Origin: Camelus bactrianus
Taxonomy: Eukaryota > Chordata > Mammalia > Artiodactyla > Camelidae
NCBI RefSeq assembly: GCF_048773025.1
Contig: NC_133570.1
Location: forward strand, 24,588,001-24,652,000
Reading direction: 5' to 3'
Length of the DNA stretch: 64,000 nt
Under the pieces are notes generated by a model. That model was not told the origin of the DNA. It worked only from the letters and a program-made list of their open reading frames with translations, and searched no databases. A program made the translations under genes and the position numbers. Positions 12,481-25,010 of the stretch are shown piece by piece; position 1 is the first letter of the stretch, and every line of letters starts with the position of its first letter.

Positions 12481-13615
12481 GGGCCACACCCCGCCAGCCC
12501 CACTTCCCCTGCTCACCTTCCCCTCCTTGTTACTACCCTCCCACCCCTGGCCAGGCCCAGTCTCCCACCAGACCTTGAAAACAGGGCTCCTTCTCCTCAC
12601 ACTGAGGTCCCTGCCCTGACACTCCATCCTTCTAGGTCCTAACCTATGGCCCCTACACCCCCAGCTTACCCCTCATGCCTCACCTCAGGACCCCCAACAT
12701 CCTGAAATTGTCCCCCTCACCTCTCAGCCAGGTCAGTTCCACTCTGAGCGGGCCCCACACCCCTCAACCTGTACCCCATCACCATGGGATCCCCTTCACT
12801 CTGAGTGCACCCCTACCCTGAGCTGATTCCCTCACCCTGTGGTTGGGGTGGGGAAATCCAGGCTCCAGTAATGATGACTACTGCCACCAGTGGGGGATCC
12901 AGCGTAGTCTGCACCTTCATAGTTAATGTCTGAGGCCACAGGGTGAGGCAGGCTGGGCTGAAGGCGGTTCCAATTCCCGCCCTGGCACCCTGATCCCCGC
13001 AACCTGTGCCTCAACTGACCCGATGGGTCAGGGTGATACCAGGCTGCCAGCCACTGGCCTGTGGGCCTTGGGTGGTTGATGGTCCTGATGGTGATCTGGA
13101 CCCCTAGGGCGGAGGCACTGGGCACGCGGACCTTTGGGGTGGGGGAGTTCAGAGGGTGCAGTTGAGCCCAGGGGTAGACAGCAGAGGGTGGGCTGTGTGC
13201 ATGGGGCTGTGTGCGTGGCCTGGCCTCAGCCCAGGTGGGTGCAGGGACCTTGTTCATTCACACCAGGCCAGAGGGAAGAGGGACGGAAGCTTTGAAAGTG
13301 TCAACGTTGGGAATCCAAGGCTGGAGAGCAAAGTAGGCAGGTGCGCTGGCCAGGCCACCATGGAGCCCGCCGCGACGCTGGTCCCTTGCATCAGGGGAGA
13401 CTGGCAGTTGACTGGCCAATGGGACATTCCCTGCCATGGTATAGTTTACAGGCAATTGAAGGGACTTTGACAGGTAATTTTAATCCAATAATTGTCACTT
13501 TCTCTGTGGGAGATCAGGTCCAAATTCATGGTGAATCTGGCAGGGCTCCTGCCTGAACTCCAGCCCGGGACAGTGGAGGACCCACCCAGGAATCATCCTC
13601 TTAGCTCTCACCATA
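12480..13615. other. C-rich intergenic stretch, no gene recognised
   Basis: The sequence is C-rich on the plus strand to about 12,850 and then mixed. Opposed ORFs of 95-141 codons exist on both strands with low-complexity proline-rich products. None shows a domain. Confidence 0.45.
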
Positions 13616-13621
13616 AAGCAC

Positions 13622-14085
13622 TCTAATAGAAAAGAACAAACCTGACTCCATATTAGATCTGTGCCTTTTCCTTTAACCCTCTGCCCTGATTTCTAGGCTT
13701 AGTCTTGCTAGCTGTGCACCTTTTGTAAAACAATGTTGCCTTTAGCCTGAAATAAACAGGAGAGCCTATTCTCAAAGCTCTTAACTTTAAGGATATTAAC
13801 ACCTTTGTGCCCCTATAAAGATAACAAGTTGCAGTATAGAAAAAGTTTGTTTTGTTGCAGGTTTTACAGGAACACCATGATCTGACCCACGTGGAGAGCT
13901 GCAAAGGGTTCCAAGAACAAAGAAATCCTACACCAAGAAGTTTGCAACAAACAACCACAGCCCCTCCCCTTTTTAGTAGAAAAGGAGCCTGAAGTCTGAT
14001 TTGGGGAAGATGGTTCTCCAAGATATTAGTCTGCCATTATCTTGGTCTGAAGCTGTCTACGTAGACCAGGTCATAGTGCCTCTGT
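13622..14085 (+). mobile_element. ERV1 (class I) solo LTR fossil, plus strand
   Basis: It is about 460 bp and starts near 'aatagaaaagaacaaacctg'. Most of the LTR body is shared with three other copies in this window (14.1, 56.4 and 57.6 kb). The U3 phrases 'gcttagtcttgctagctgtg' and 'aaacaatgttgcc' are diagnostic. No internal retroviral region lies beside it. It is broken and looks old to middle-aged. Class I assignment is from memory of gammaretrovirus-like LTR layout; the exact family name is unknown to me. Confidence 0.72.
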
Positions 14086-14087
14086 AA

Positions 14088-14335
14088 AATCTCTAACAAA
14101 AGTTATTTTCTATTCTGCATCTTGTTGTCTTTATATAAGTGCAGAAGTGTTAATATCATTTAAAGATCAGAGCTTTGAAAATAGGCTCTCCTGTGTATTT
14201 CAGGTAAAGGCAACATTGTTTTACAAAAGGTGCAGAGCTAGTAAGACTAAGCCTAGAAAAGGGGGCACAGGGTTAAAGCCAAAACAGCTCTTATATGGAG
14301 TCAGATTTGATCTTTTCTATTACATTGTATTCTAT
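14088..14335 (-). mobile_element. ERV1 solo LTR fossil, partial, minus strand
   Basis: This is the U3 half of the same LTR family in the opposite orientation. It reads from 'aaaagttattttctattctg' to 'ggagtcagatttgatctttt'. It abuts the plus-strand copy at 13,622-14,085, giving an inverted pair. It is partial and broken. Confidence 0.7.
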
Positions 14336-14344
14336 TTTTATGCT

Positions 14345-15345
14345 TTAAGTTTATAAGAATAAAGTTTAGCCTTTTCCCATTTTAAATTGTGCAATTAAGG
14401 AGCATTAGGTGCATTCACAATGCTGTGAGACCAACACCACTGGTTTCAGTCTATTGCCTTCCACAAAGTAAAAGCTTGTATCCAAAGCACACCCCACGTC
14501 CTCCCTCCCGTAGCCCATGACAAGCCCTCTTCCCCTTTCTCTCTCTGTGTCTTTACCTATCCTGGACGTTCCCTATCAATGAAATCATATAAATGGTGGA
14601 TGTTTGTTGTTGTTGTTGTCTACCCACATATCTTAAGCTGGGAAGGGTGAATTTTTTTGTTTGTTTTTTCATGAATTAGCACTTTTGTATCTTGAGAGGA
14701 AAATCCAGATGGATTAAAGATGAGACGTGCCAAATGAAGTCCTTTTAGTAACTATGTGCATAATCTTGAGGTAGGCACTGGTGTTCTAAGTGTGAAACCA
14801 GAGCTAGAAGTAAGATGCTTAGCTCTTCCTGTGGCAAAATAAAACCAAACAAAACCAGAAAACAAAGGCCAAGAAAGACAGCTGCAAATGCAAACCACAA
14901 CCTGGAAAAAGCGTTCCTCATGACCCAAGGTCTGAGATAAGCTTCACATCCCTGTGGTCCAAAAACCTCTTGAAGCCCAGTGTTCTGGAAAGAAACAAAA
15001 CACACACAGGCAGTTCCAACGAGAGGCAGTGCAGGTGACCGGTGTGTGCTAGAGATGCTCGACCTCTCAGGTGAGGACACAGGCAGACGGAGACTGCAGA
15101 GACAGCATTGGCCACCATCACACTGGCAGGTCTTTAGCCCGGTGACAACCAGCCCTGGTGACAACGTGAGCAGGCAGAGGCCCCAGCAGTTCCCCTGGAG
15201 GGAAGAGAAAATGGACGCTCCTCTCCGGCAGAACAGGTTGCAGGACGCATCAAATTACCACAAGTGCATCCCTTCCCTAGCAGTGCTGATCCTTAGGGCT
15301 GATCCCACCAACGTTCTTGCACAATTTTCAAAGATAATTTTTCTT
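14345..15345 (+). repeat. Duplicated segment, copy A (two joined L1 fragments)
   Basis: The left 300 bp read as antisense L1M 3'UTR ('gtgcaattaaggagcattag', 'cattcacaatgctgtgagac'). The right 700 bp read as decayed plus-strand L1 ORF2, for example 'gtgcataatcttgaggtagg' and 'cacaacctggaaaaag'. The same two pieces, joined at the same place, recur at 17,960-18,955. Copy A is followed by a purine-rich AGAC/AGAG tract that may match one after copy B at 19,230. Confidence 0.82.
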
Positions 15346-17955
15346 CAGTAACATGAATTCAAAATAATCAATATGTCATCAAGGCATTTTCAGAAGTGAC
15401 CTGCCCTAGGCCCTAACAATACACACAGAGAAATACACACATATACACATAAATATATACACTCATACATCCGGGAAAAGAGACAGACAGGCTGAAACAC
15501 AAAGAAGCGGGGGGAGACAGAGAAACAGAGAGAGAGAGACAAGACAGAGAGAGAGGCACTAAGAGATGGACAGAGAGAAGGAACACTGGAGCTGGGAAGG
15601 AGCAGAAGTCGCGCACATTTTCACAAGTCAGTCTACATGTCAGAACCTGGTCCCTATTTCCATCCACCCTGGAGTGAGTGGGGATCAAACAAGGGCATGG
15701 GAGCAGAAGGCAAAAAAACAGGGAGCCATTTTGGGGCAACCCACCCCAGAGGCCGAGATGGGACACGGGGCCTGTATGTCAACATGACAGAATGACCTAG
15801 GAGGTTGTATGCCAGAGCGGGCGATGTCAGAGTTGTATTTAATTTCAATGCCCCGACCAGGAGCTGGGAAGCAGCAGCAAGGAGGGTGACTTTCCCCAGA
15901 GCCCAGGGCAGACACCGGCCTGTGTGGCATGTGCTCTGGGCTCCGCCAGCCCTCTGTGGGGCCCTTCCTTTGCTGAGTCTGCACACAAGCTCCCTGTGAT
16001 GCCAGCCCGTCGGGTTGACAGTTGCGGTAGGTGTTTCTTTGTCTAGAGACAGGATGGCTTCTCTAGGAAGCATGGGCCAGAATGATCCCCATTGTGCCAA
16101 TGGGGGATTGGGGAGACCCTGAGAGGCATGTGGCTTGTCCAGGGTGACAGCACAGCTGAGTGGGGTGAGCCAGGTGTGAACCCAACTGTGTCCTCAGAGC
16201 TGCACCACTGGCTGCATCCAGGCCTCCCCAGGGATATGGGGGGGCTGAGTTGGTGTCTCTGTGTGTGGACATGGCATGGGGTGGGAAATGAGAGATCAGC
16301 AGCCCAGAAAGTCCCTTGGGGAGCTTTGTGTCAGGAGAAAGCTTGGGTAAGTGGACCCCAGGAAGTGACCTCACTTCCCTGGCAATAGAGCACAACAACT
16401 TGGAACCGAGGTCACCAGGCACCCTCTGTAGAGAAGTCCCTACTCAGCTCACATGGTTGGAGACAGAGTCATGTTCTGCTGCATCCCAATATCCCGAGGC
16501 CGCAGACCCCATAAAGCCCGCAGCGAGGGGCTGTACCAACGCTGCCGGCGCTGGGTCAGGTCTCACCAAAGGCGCCTCTGGCCTTTTGGCCAGAGAGACC
16601 CAAAGGTAACACTGGGTGACCCAGGACAGTCCCGCCCAGGCCGGGCCACCACTCAGATCCCACCCAGGTAGCCCCACGGCCCCATCCCGGCTGGTGAAGG
16701 TGGAGCAGTCATGTTGGGGATGGGTTTCTGCCTCAAGCAAGAGCAGGTCAGAGGCCTGGGGGGCCGGTCACTTCCATAGCCCAGGTCAAAGCTGGATGTC
16801 TGGGATTTGGAGAGCCGGGGAAGGGTTCTGCTGCCCGAGGTGGAGCCCATGCTCTCTGGTTATGTCTCTTCCCTCCCGGGTGATAAGCGGAACAATGTCC
16901 CAGTCTGATCTGGCAGCAGAAGGTTGAGTGTTCAGAAGCAGGGTTTATCCTAGCTGGGAAGGGCTCTGAGACCTCTGGCCCAGGCTGCTTGCTGGTCATT
17001 GTCATTGCAGAGCCAGATACCGTAGGAGCTGTTGGACAAGGACACCCACACCACCTCCCCGAGTGAGGGTCTGGTGTGCCACACTTATGAGGGCCAGTGC
17101 AGTCTCCAAGTGAGTCTGGATATGGAGGAGTCCCCACTACCATGGCCCAGAAATGAATCGGGCAGATGTCCGGCCCAGACACCACCCAGGCCTCTCCCAG
17201 GGACCTGCCCAAGGCTGACGGGTTGCTCAGCACACCCGGCTCCGACCTGGAGCACCGTGCCCGCCTCGCTGCATGTCAGGACCAGGAGCCCCCAAAGCAG
17301 AGCCTGAAGGTGAGAAGGGCAGGGCTGGTGCACGTGCATAGGTGAGGGAGGGGTGAGGGCTGGGCCACACAGGGAGGCGTCCCCAGAGGCTGCTGTTGGG
17401 ACCAGAGCAAAGACTGGCCTAGGACCACCTGTCTGAAAAAATTCAGTCACAGAGAACATCCTTTGGGGACTTTCTGGGTGGGAGCTCTCTGGAAAGCTCT
17501 GGGAAGATTTCTGTACTTGAAAAGGCACATGAAAACGGAGGCAGATGGGTAAATGTTTCCTCTCTCACAGCATGAGCAGTTCTGCAAGACTTAAAGCTCT
17601 CTCCACTTCCAACAGCTACAGATCCAGAGCAGGTGAGGGCAGGGGAAGATGTCAGAGACCAAAAAAAAGGATGATCTGGATCCAGCAGGAGACCCTGAGC
17701 TCCCTCCTGCAGCTCAAGCAGCTCCTGCTGAACCTGAAATCCTGCACCTGGACTGCTGGGCAATGGAGAACCAGTTCAGGAGTCAGCAAACACTAGGGCT
17801 GAGCCCCCTCTGTTCCCACCCACAACTTCTTTTCCAAAATCCTACGATCAGTCCGCACCCCCACCCAAACTTGACGTCCCTTCCACTGGAGATGTTTTTG
17901 TTTGGTTTTCTTTAGTTTTCTTTGTTTGTTTCACATCATTTATGGCATCCTTTAT
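15346..17955. other. Spacer between the duplicated segments, no gene recognised
   Basis: An ACAC/AGAGAC purine-rich tract spans about 15,420-15,570. The rest is GC-moderate with many overlapping ORFs of 60-160 codons on both strands and in several frames. That pattern argues against real coding sequence. An ATG ORF from 17,649 has a fair Kozak context but no recognised domain. Confidence 0.45.
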
Positions 17956-17959
17956 TTTT

Positions 17960-18955
17960 CTTTTTAAAGTTTCCTATAATAAAATATAGACTTTTCCCCT
18001 TTTGAATTGTGCAATTCAGGAGCATTAGGGGCATTCACAATGTTGTGCGACCATCACTACCATCTAGTTTCACACTATTTCTTTCCTCAAAGTAAAACCC
18101 TGGATCCAGAGCGTGCACTCCCCTCCCTCCTCCCCCAGCCCCTGAAAACCCCGAGTCCTCTTTCTCTCTGGGTGTCTTTACCTCTCCTGGGTGTTCCCTG
18201 TCAATTGAACTTTACAAAAGTTGGTTTTTTGTGCCTGCCCACATGTTTTAAGCTGGGGCTGGTGATTTGTTGTTGTTGTTGTTTTCACTTGAAATAGCAT
18301 TTGTATTATTTGAAAGGGAAATCCCGGGGGATTAAAGATGTGATGTACAAAATGAAGCCCTTTTAGCAACTGTGCATAATCTCAGGGTAGACACTGCTGT
18401 TCCCCCTGTGACACCACAGCCAGAAGACAGAAGGGAGATGCTTAGCTCTTCCTGTGGCAAAAACGAAAACCAAACGAAAGCCCAGAAAAACAGCTGGAAA
18501 GACAAACCACAACCTGGAAAAAGTGTTCCTCATAAGCCAAGGTTGGAGAAAGTATTCCCATCCCTTTAGTCGAAAAACCTCTCAAAACCCAGTGTTCTAA
18601 ACAGAACGAGAAGAGACATGGGCAGTTCCAATGAGAGGCAGTGCAGGTGGCCAGTGTGTGTTAGAGATGCTTGACCTCTCAGGTGAGGACACAGGAAGAC
18701 GGACAGACTGCAGAGACAACACCGGTCACCATCACACTGGCGGGTCTTTAGTCAGGTGACAACCAGCCCTGGTGACAATGTAAGCAGGCAGAGGCTCCAG
18801 CAGATCCCCTGGAGGGAAGAGTGAAGGAACGCTCCTCTCCAGGAGAACAGGGTGCAGCACACATCCAAGGGCCACAAGTGCATCTCTTCCCCAGCAGTGC
18901 TGATCCTTAGAGTTCATCCCACTAAAGTCCTTACACACCTATTCAAAGATGCCTT
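17960..18955 (+). repeat. Duplicated segment, copy B (two joined L1 fragments)
   Basis: It matches copy A (14,345-15,345) in direct orientation, offset by about 3.6 kb, over its whole length. Both copies share deviations from the L1 consensus, such as 'cagtgctgatccttag' where L1 normally reads a 'cacttctaggaatttatc'-like phrase. Shared deviations plus a shared junction show a single segment was copied, not two separate insertions. Confidence 0.82.
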
Positions 18956-19420
18956 TTCAAGGGTGTTCATCACAGCAGTGGTTGAAACAGTGAGAATTAA
19001 AGCAACACTAATGTTGATGGAGAGGGGATGCTGTCCATTTGTTGTTGTTCATGTGGATGAATGAATGCTGTGCAGTTGGAAAAGTAGGTGCCAGGTCTCA
19101 ACCCAATGTCAAGGGAGGCCTCAGGGTGGAAGTATGCAGACCCACTGTCTGCACCCAGGGTCCCATCTGCACGACCACATATGTGTGAAATCAACATAGA
19201 TGGAAATGAATCTGATTGTGAGTGTGTGAGAGACAGAGATGGAGAGAGACATACTGAGAGACACAGGGACTGAGACATAAGCACCAAATCATTCATGACA
19301 GTTACCTCTGTGGGTGGGGTTTACCAATCTCTTCTCTTTTAGGCAATATTTCAATTTTTTGTAACGTTTCTTTATTGCTCTACTAATTATAAAAGGATTA
19401 AAATCCTATGTTAATGTGAA
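18956..19420 (+). mobile_element. Ancient L1 continuation and 3'UTR
   Basis: It continues the plus-strand L1 of copy B: 'gtgttcatcacagcagtgg', then a 'gacagttacctctgtgggtg' phrase and an A/T-rich 3' end. Copy A lacks this extension apart from a short purine tract. It is heavily decayed. Confidence 0.65.
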
Positions 19421-20980
19421 CCATTCATTACTTATCTATGGAGTAATTGAAGTACATTAATCCTATTGTTTAAAGAATTTAAAGCCTTCTCAGGACTCAG
19501 TTCCATGTCAGCTCCGCGGCAGCAGAGGTTCTCCAGGAGGTTGTGTCTCTTCTGAATCAGCATCCAAAAGAGGTGAGGAAGAAGTCCCAGACTTGGACAC
19601 TGAAGACTACAATGGATGAGAGGTTCTCTTGAGAGAAATTAAGACCTACATTCATAGAAAATAATCCCATATTCATGGAGCAGAAGGCTTCATTCTACTA
19701 AGATGACAACTGTCCATGAATAGATCTAAGGATTCAAAGAATGCCTATCCAAATCCCAGGTGGTGTTTTGCAGGAATTGACAATCAATCTAAAATTCACG
19801 TGGAAAATCCAGGGGCTCAGAATACATGAGTGAATCTTGAAAAAGAAGAACAAAGTTCAAGGAATGGAAAGCCAGATGGAACCCATGGTTAATACAAAAG
19901 CACTTTAAGCTGAAGACACCTGAGATTCAATAGATGTAGAAGAAAACCTGTCATGGAAGCCAATTCTCTCCTCCCCCTTTGCCCTATTAAGTTAGGTTGA
20001 TAAAAAAGCCTTTAACTTTCACCATTTAACATGGTAGTTACTTTTCTGGTTGGCTCCTGCGTGTGTATAAATAAACCGTTTCTCTCATTCGTCTCCTCTT
20101 TACTTCTGTGGGCTCTTTGGGAGGGACTCTGGATGCTGGGGACCTGCTCTTTTCTCGCCTTCTTTAGTGACATCTTTTGTCCATGGTGAAGTGATTAAAA
20201 AAAAAAAAGGCCCATTGCTTTTGGGTCAGATTTGGAACATGTATACCTTTGGAGACCCCCTGGAGGAACAAGGGAGTTCAATACTGCTGGGAGAATTTAT
20301 TGGTTGTCTTGGCCAAATACCTAACAAGACGTTATTTGCAAGGATTTTTTTTTTTTTTAAAGATTCTTACCCTAAAACAAATATCCTATCTAAACCTCTT
20401 GGATGATCAAATAGAAAGAAAAAAGGAGAATCATGTCTGGCCTAAGCAAACTTCCTTAACAAAACGGAAGGACAGAATCAGATTCAGAGGAAAATTAAAA
20501 TCCATTTATACCATCAACCCTCCCAGTCTTTTGTAGACTGCCCTCATGTAATCTGCCAGATGGCGCCCTGGATAAAGCCCTTTGCTCCGACCTCGTTCTC
20601 ATTTTCAGAGCTTGGCCAAGTGGGAGGATGGTCCCCAGGGCCTGGGAGGAGCTATTTGTGTGGCCTTCTCCGCTGAGACCCACCGGGCTGAAGGGAACTG
20701 TGTGTTCTGAGGGAGAGGGAGCACACCGAGCCTTTGTGAGGCATCTCTGAGATCATCCCAAAGGCACACAGCTCTAACTCTGGACACGGGAATTTTTGAT
20801 TGGCATCTTAGTTGGAAATCTCCTCCTGGATAGAAAGAAGCAGATTCAAGATGTTGCAATTGGATAGGCAGGTCGTCCTCTCGAATTTGTCGATGAGGAG
20901 GACACGGAATTCTCTGCAGAAGTAGGAACACCCATCCCTGCTCTGCTGACCTCATCTACAGAGAAACAGAGACGTGTCTC
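19421..20980. other. Unassigned stretch, possible LTR-like piece
   Basis: Around 20,060-20,170 a 'tataaataaacc' phrase is followed by a T/C-rich and 'gggagggactctgg' stretch, which resembles the R/U5 part of an LTR. I could not match a family and see no partner LTR. The rest has only short ORFs. Confidence 0.3.
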
Positions 20981-20984
20981 TGGG

Positions 20985-21800
20985 GGGAATTCAACACCTA
21001 CCAACCCTACTTACCAACATCAACGTCCCCACTTTATTGTCCTCTGAGGTCCCTGCACAAAAACTGTGACTCAGTCCCAAATATCACATACCTGTCAACC
21101 TGAACCACTCTGTCTGTGTCCAACTCGAGCATTAAGGCCTGAGACCGTTACTGTCAAATCGTGTCCCCCTTTCAGCCCATCTCCCGCCATCATCCCAGCC
21201 CAACCTCGGTGTCTCTCTCCAGGTCAGCAGCACTCTTCCCACTGGATTCCCATCAGCTTACCTTGCCCTGCTTCCATTGCTTATTCCCCATATGTTACCC
21301 ACAACGTTCTTATTAAAATATGAATCAGATCAAGATGTTCCCCTGTACAAAATACTCTCATGATTTTCCATTGTATTCAGAAGGATATCCAGAGTCCCTA
21401 CCAGGATCTGGTAGGGACTGTGTGATCTGGCCCCTCACCCGTCTCTGCAGCCTCAGTTCTCACTGTTCTGCTCCAGCCCATCTTCACCGCCCAGATGGTC
21501 CCCACTGGGACAGCGGTGTTTGTAACTCCAAGTCTCGTACTTACACTTCTCCCGGCCTGGGAGGCTTTCCTTGTCTGTTACCTACGTGGCTTATTTTGCT
21601 TCATTCAGGAGTTTGTTCAAATTATTTCACCCTCAGAGAAGACTTAACTGACCACATTATTTAAAATAGCACACACATATTTCCTATTCAATCATTTTCT
21701 CTCCTAATATGCTTTATGTTTCTTTGTGGCAATTATTAGCACCTGACAGTACGTCATATATTTATTTGCTTACTGGTTTATTGTCTGTCTTTTTTACTAG
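20985..21800 (+). mobile_element. L2 LINE, 3' end
   Basis: Sense L2 3' sequence is clear: 'tgtgatctggcccctcaccc', 'ggctttccttgtctgttacc', 'agaagacttaactgaccaca' and 'tttaaaatagcacacacat'. The ORF2 remnant is broken and the copy is ancient. Confidence 0.88.
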
Positions 21801-21954
21801 ACCTGTATTCATGGAACCACAAATAACTGTTTTAACCACTAACTTTCAAACCACCTTTAAATGAATTCTTTTATAAGATGAGAATTTCAGATGCTTCCAT
21901 GGACTGCTTAGGGGAAAAAAGAGAAAGGATTCAGGTTGAACTAGGTTATTAAGG

Positions 21955-22030
21955 ACCTGGGAGTTGGTTATTTATTTTATACATAGTAGTGTTTATCTGT
22001 TAATCCCAAACTCCTAATCTAGCAAATGAC
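21955..22030 (-). mobile_element. L1 3'UTR fragment
   Basis: The phrase 'tttattttatacatagtagt' followed by 'ctgttaatcccaaactccta' is antisense L1 3'UTR. The same region is seen at 61,130-61,180. Confidence 0.75.
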
Positions 22031-22114
22031 CAAGCTGATTTCTTTTTTTAAAAAATTTTTTTCTCTTTAAAGTTGGATTGTTTGAGATCTCTGTTCTTCT
22101 TTGTTCTTTTTCTT

Positions 22115-22206
22115 TTTTAAAAAGAATTTTTCTTACTATTTTTTTACATTGAGGTACCGGAAACTGAACCCAAAACATACTGTACCCCTTGAACTATACC
22201 CTCCCT
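22115..22206 (-). mobile_element. Camelid tRNA-Ala SINE, diverged, minus strand
   Basis: It reads 'ttgaggtaccggaaactgaa' then 'tgaactataccctccc', the antisense head of the Vic-1-type SINE. The middle of the tRNA part is shortened, and no target duplication was found. Confidence 0.7.
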
Positions 22207-23240
22207 TCCAAAGACAATTATTTTTATACTTTGACAATACCATATTGAATTAAGATTTTTTATTCCATTTTCCCTTCAGAGAGTTTATAAGTGATGGATG
22301 GAGAATGAGAGGAAACCCTGGGCCATCCCTTCCTTCTCAGCGGTTCACGACACAGCAGAGGAGCTTGGCTGTCACCAGGCCCAGCTCACCTTTCTGCTCT
22401 GAGGGCCGACTCAGGCCACTTCTCTAAACGGAGGCATGTTAGAAGCAGCAGAAAGCCAACTAGTGGGCAACAATGACAAAAGTGACCCACCTGCAGTTGG
22501 ACATCATCTGTTCTGAAATGAACCTCTTAAATCTCTTCTTCCCATTAGTGGGTGGTTTTTGAAAATATTCCCAAGGAGAGGAATCTCACTCTATTTTTCT
22601 GGATTTCTTGGGCCTTCTATGACTTTAACTGCAGGCTTGGTTTTCTGCGGAACATCTGCAGGAAAGCCAGGCAGAACACGTGAAGAGACCCTGCAGGCCA
22701 CGGCTGAGGCCTCCGGTCAAAGCATCCTTGTTGTGCAGAGCCTACGTTCATGGGACCATTTTCATGACTGCTGTAATTAGTTCTCATCCAAGTGTCCCAC
22801 CGACAATGTTTCTACGCAGAATGTGGCCTGACGCAGATGAGCAGTGGGGATGTGGGATGCAGATGGAAGACAGACTGGAAGGAGAGATGGGAAATGTTTG
22901 TTCAGGCTTCAGTTTGGAAGTTTTCTGATTTTTATATGAACATTAAACTTGGTCAGGCTGGAGCACCGTTTGCTGTAATACGGGGTGATGTACACGTATC
23001 CCTACAACTTCTAAAAAATATGTTGAACCTGGATGTGCCAGCCTAGGGGACAGACAGCTTATAGTGACACCTCCGTTCCAGGATCCCTATGATCTCGGGC
23101 TCACAAAGAGGAAAATAATACACATATTTTGCCTGTGTAGCTCTATGTGAAATTATTTTGACCCTTGCCGGATAGTGTAAGATCAGAGATCATGTAGTCT
23201 TTCTTACGTCGCAAAGATGACAATTCTTCTTGTGAGTCAG
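22207..23240. other. Intergenic stretch, no gene recognised
   Basis: Short plus-strand ORFs (73-84 codons) between 22,559 and 23,046 overlap in different frames and lack domains. No repeat family was assigned. Confidence 0.4.
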
Positions 23241-24215
23241 CAGACTGTTTCCGATGGCCCGGGGTCTGTGCCAGACATTAGCTGTCTAAACAAATACCAC
23301 ACAGCCCCCCATCCCTCAAGGAGATCACAGTGTGTCGTGGAAGAGACAAATTTAAATAGGTTTTCAAAAAATGTGGTAAGAGTCACTTGGCATCATGTAT
23401 ACTGTATGTTCAGAGGGGCTCTTGCACTGCCTGGGGCAGGGTTCTAGGAGGTAGGGAAGGTGTCAGAGAGGAAATGCTTTCTGCAGTGACTTCTGAAGTA
23501 TTTCATCAAATCTCTAGACCAGGAGAGTGCGTGGTGGGGACGGGATTCTCGGCAGCTTGCGTGTCTCATGCAGAGGTGTGCTCGTGTCTAAGAGCACTTT
23601 GCACTTAGGGAAGGAAGGTCAGTGAGGCTAGAAGCTGTGGGGAACTAATGGAAGCTGAGGCTGAAAAAAGCAGCATCTAAGTGATGAGAAGGTGTGACGT
23701 TAAATCAGGGAGCATGGACTTCCTCACATAACGCAGCGGGATATTCTTTGGGGTTTAAAGGAGGAGAGTGACACAGATTAGTCATTAAAATTGAGCAAAG
23801 TGGATTGTTCACTCTAAAGAACAGCACTGGGGAGACTAGCAAGGGGCGTGAATTAATGCAGTTGGGAGCGAGGAGCAGGGACTTAGTTGGGATACATTTA
23901 GGAACAGAATTGTAGTACTGACAGGGGTGAAGGAGTGGAAAAGTAAAGAAAAACTCCCAGATGTATGGTATGGAAAACAGATAGGTTAGTAATGCCATTG
24001 TTTGAAGAAGCAAACCTAGTTCTGAGCGAGTGTAAATTCAAACATACAGAGCTGGAGATTTTTATGGGCTAATCAAGTGGGAATGTCTACTTGTCAATTA
24101 TAAGTATATTTCTGGGACTGAGCTGAGATGTCCATGCTGGAAAAGATTTGACAGCTAATCAGTGGACAGAAAGCAGTTGAAGTCATGGGAATAAATGCCA
24201 CCCACTGACAGTTTA
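23240..24215 (-). mobile_element. L2 LINE, 3' part
   Basis: Antisense L2 runs from a 'gtctgtgccagacattagct' start through 'gggactgagctgagatgtcc' and 'gaagtcatgggaataaatg' at the right. The copy is ancient and non-coding. Confidence 0.8.
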
Positions 24216-24329
24216 CCAAAGAAAAGGGAAGAAGGGCACTTCTAGTTCAGAAAATATGGCAGACCAGACACTTGAAGACCCACTCACTGAAGACACATAA
24301 AAACGTAGGACAAAATGCCGCCAATCTTT

Positions 24330-25010
24330 TCTTGTTTTTTTACAGGCACCTTTATTTTGGTATGATTCCTGTGCAGTAAATTACACATATTTCACATGTA
24401 CTCTTTGATGAATTTGATAAATGTCTACACCCAGAAAACCATTACCACGATCAAGATAGCTAACATTTCCATCACTCCCCAAGAGGGACACTTTTCGAAT
24501 CCCCAAATTTATCCCTTCCCATCCCCTTCTCTCCCTGGGAACCGTAAGTTTGTTTTTCTATGTCTGTGGGTCTCTTTCTGTTTTGTAGTTAAGTTCATCT
24601 GTGTCTTTTTTTAGATTCCACATAGAAGTGATATCATATGGCATTTTTCTCTTTTTCTGGCTTACTTCACTTAGAATGACTATCTCTACATCCATCTATG
24701 TTGCTGCAAATGACATTATTTTGTTTTTATTCATGGCTGAGTAGTATTCCATTGTATAAATATACTACTACTTCTTTATCCAGTCAGCTGTCGATGGACA
24801 TTTGGGTTGTTGCCATGTCCTGGCTATTACAAATAGTGCTGCTGTGAGCATTGAGGTGCATGTGACTTTTTGAATTAGAATTTTCTTCTGACATATGCCC
24901 AGGAGTGGGAAGGCTGGATCATGAGTTAAGTCCATTTTCAGTTTTTAAAGGAACCTCCACACTGTCTTCTCTAGTGATGCAGCCCATTTTGTGAAAGCAG
25001 AGCCATGCTC
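24330..25010 (-). mobile_element. L1 LINE 3' end, probably two L1 fragments
   Basis: The left part (about 24,330-24,480) resembles an old L1M 3'UTR. The rest is antisense L1 3'UTR and ORF2 C-terminus, with 'ggcttacttcacttagaatg', 'catggctgagtagtattcca' and 'tcgatggacatttgggttg'. It ends at 'aaggaacctccacactgtct'. Confidence 0.88.

Noticed and set aside
13622-14335. A provirus bounded by two LTRs
   Set aside because: The two LTRs are in opposite orientation and abut, with no internal retroviral region between them. The same holds for 56,385-58,075.
17649-17915. ATG ORF with acidic start (MSETKKKDDLDPAGDPEL)
   Set aside because: The Kozak context is fair, but no homologue, domain or neighbouring exon was recognised, and alternative frames are equally open.
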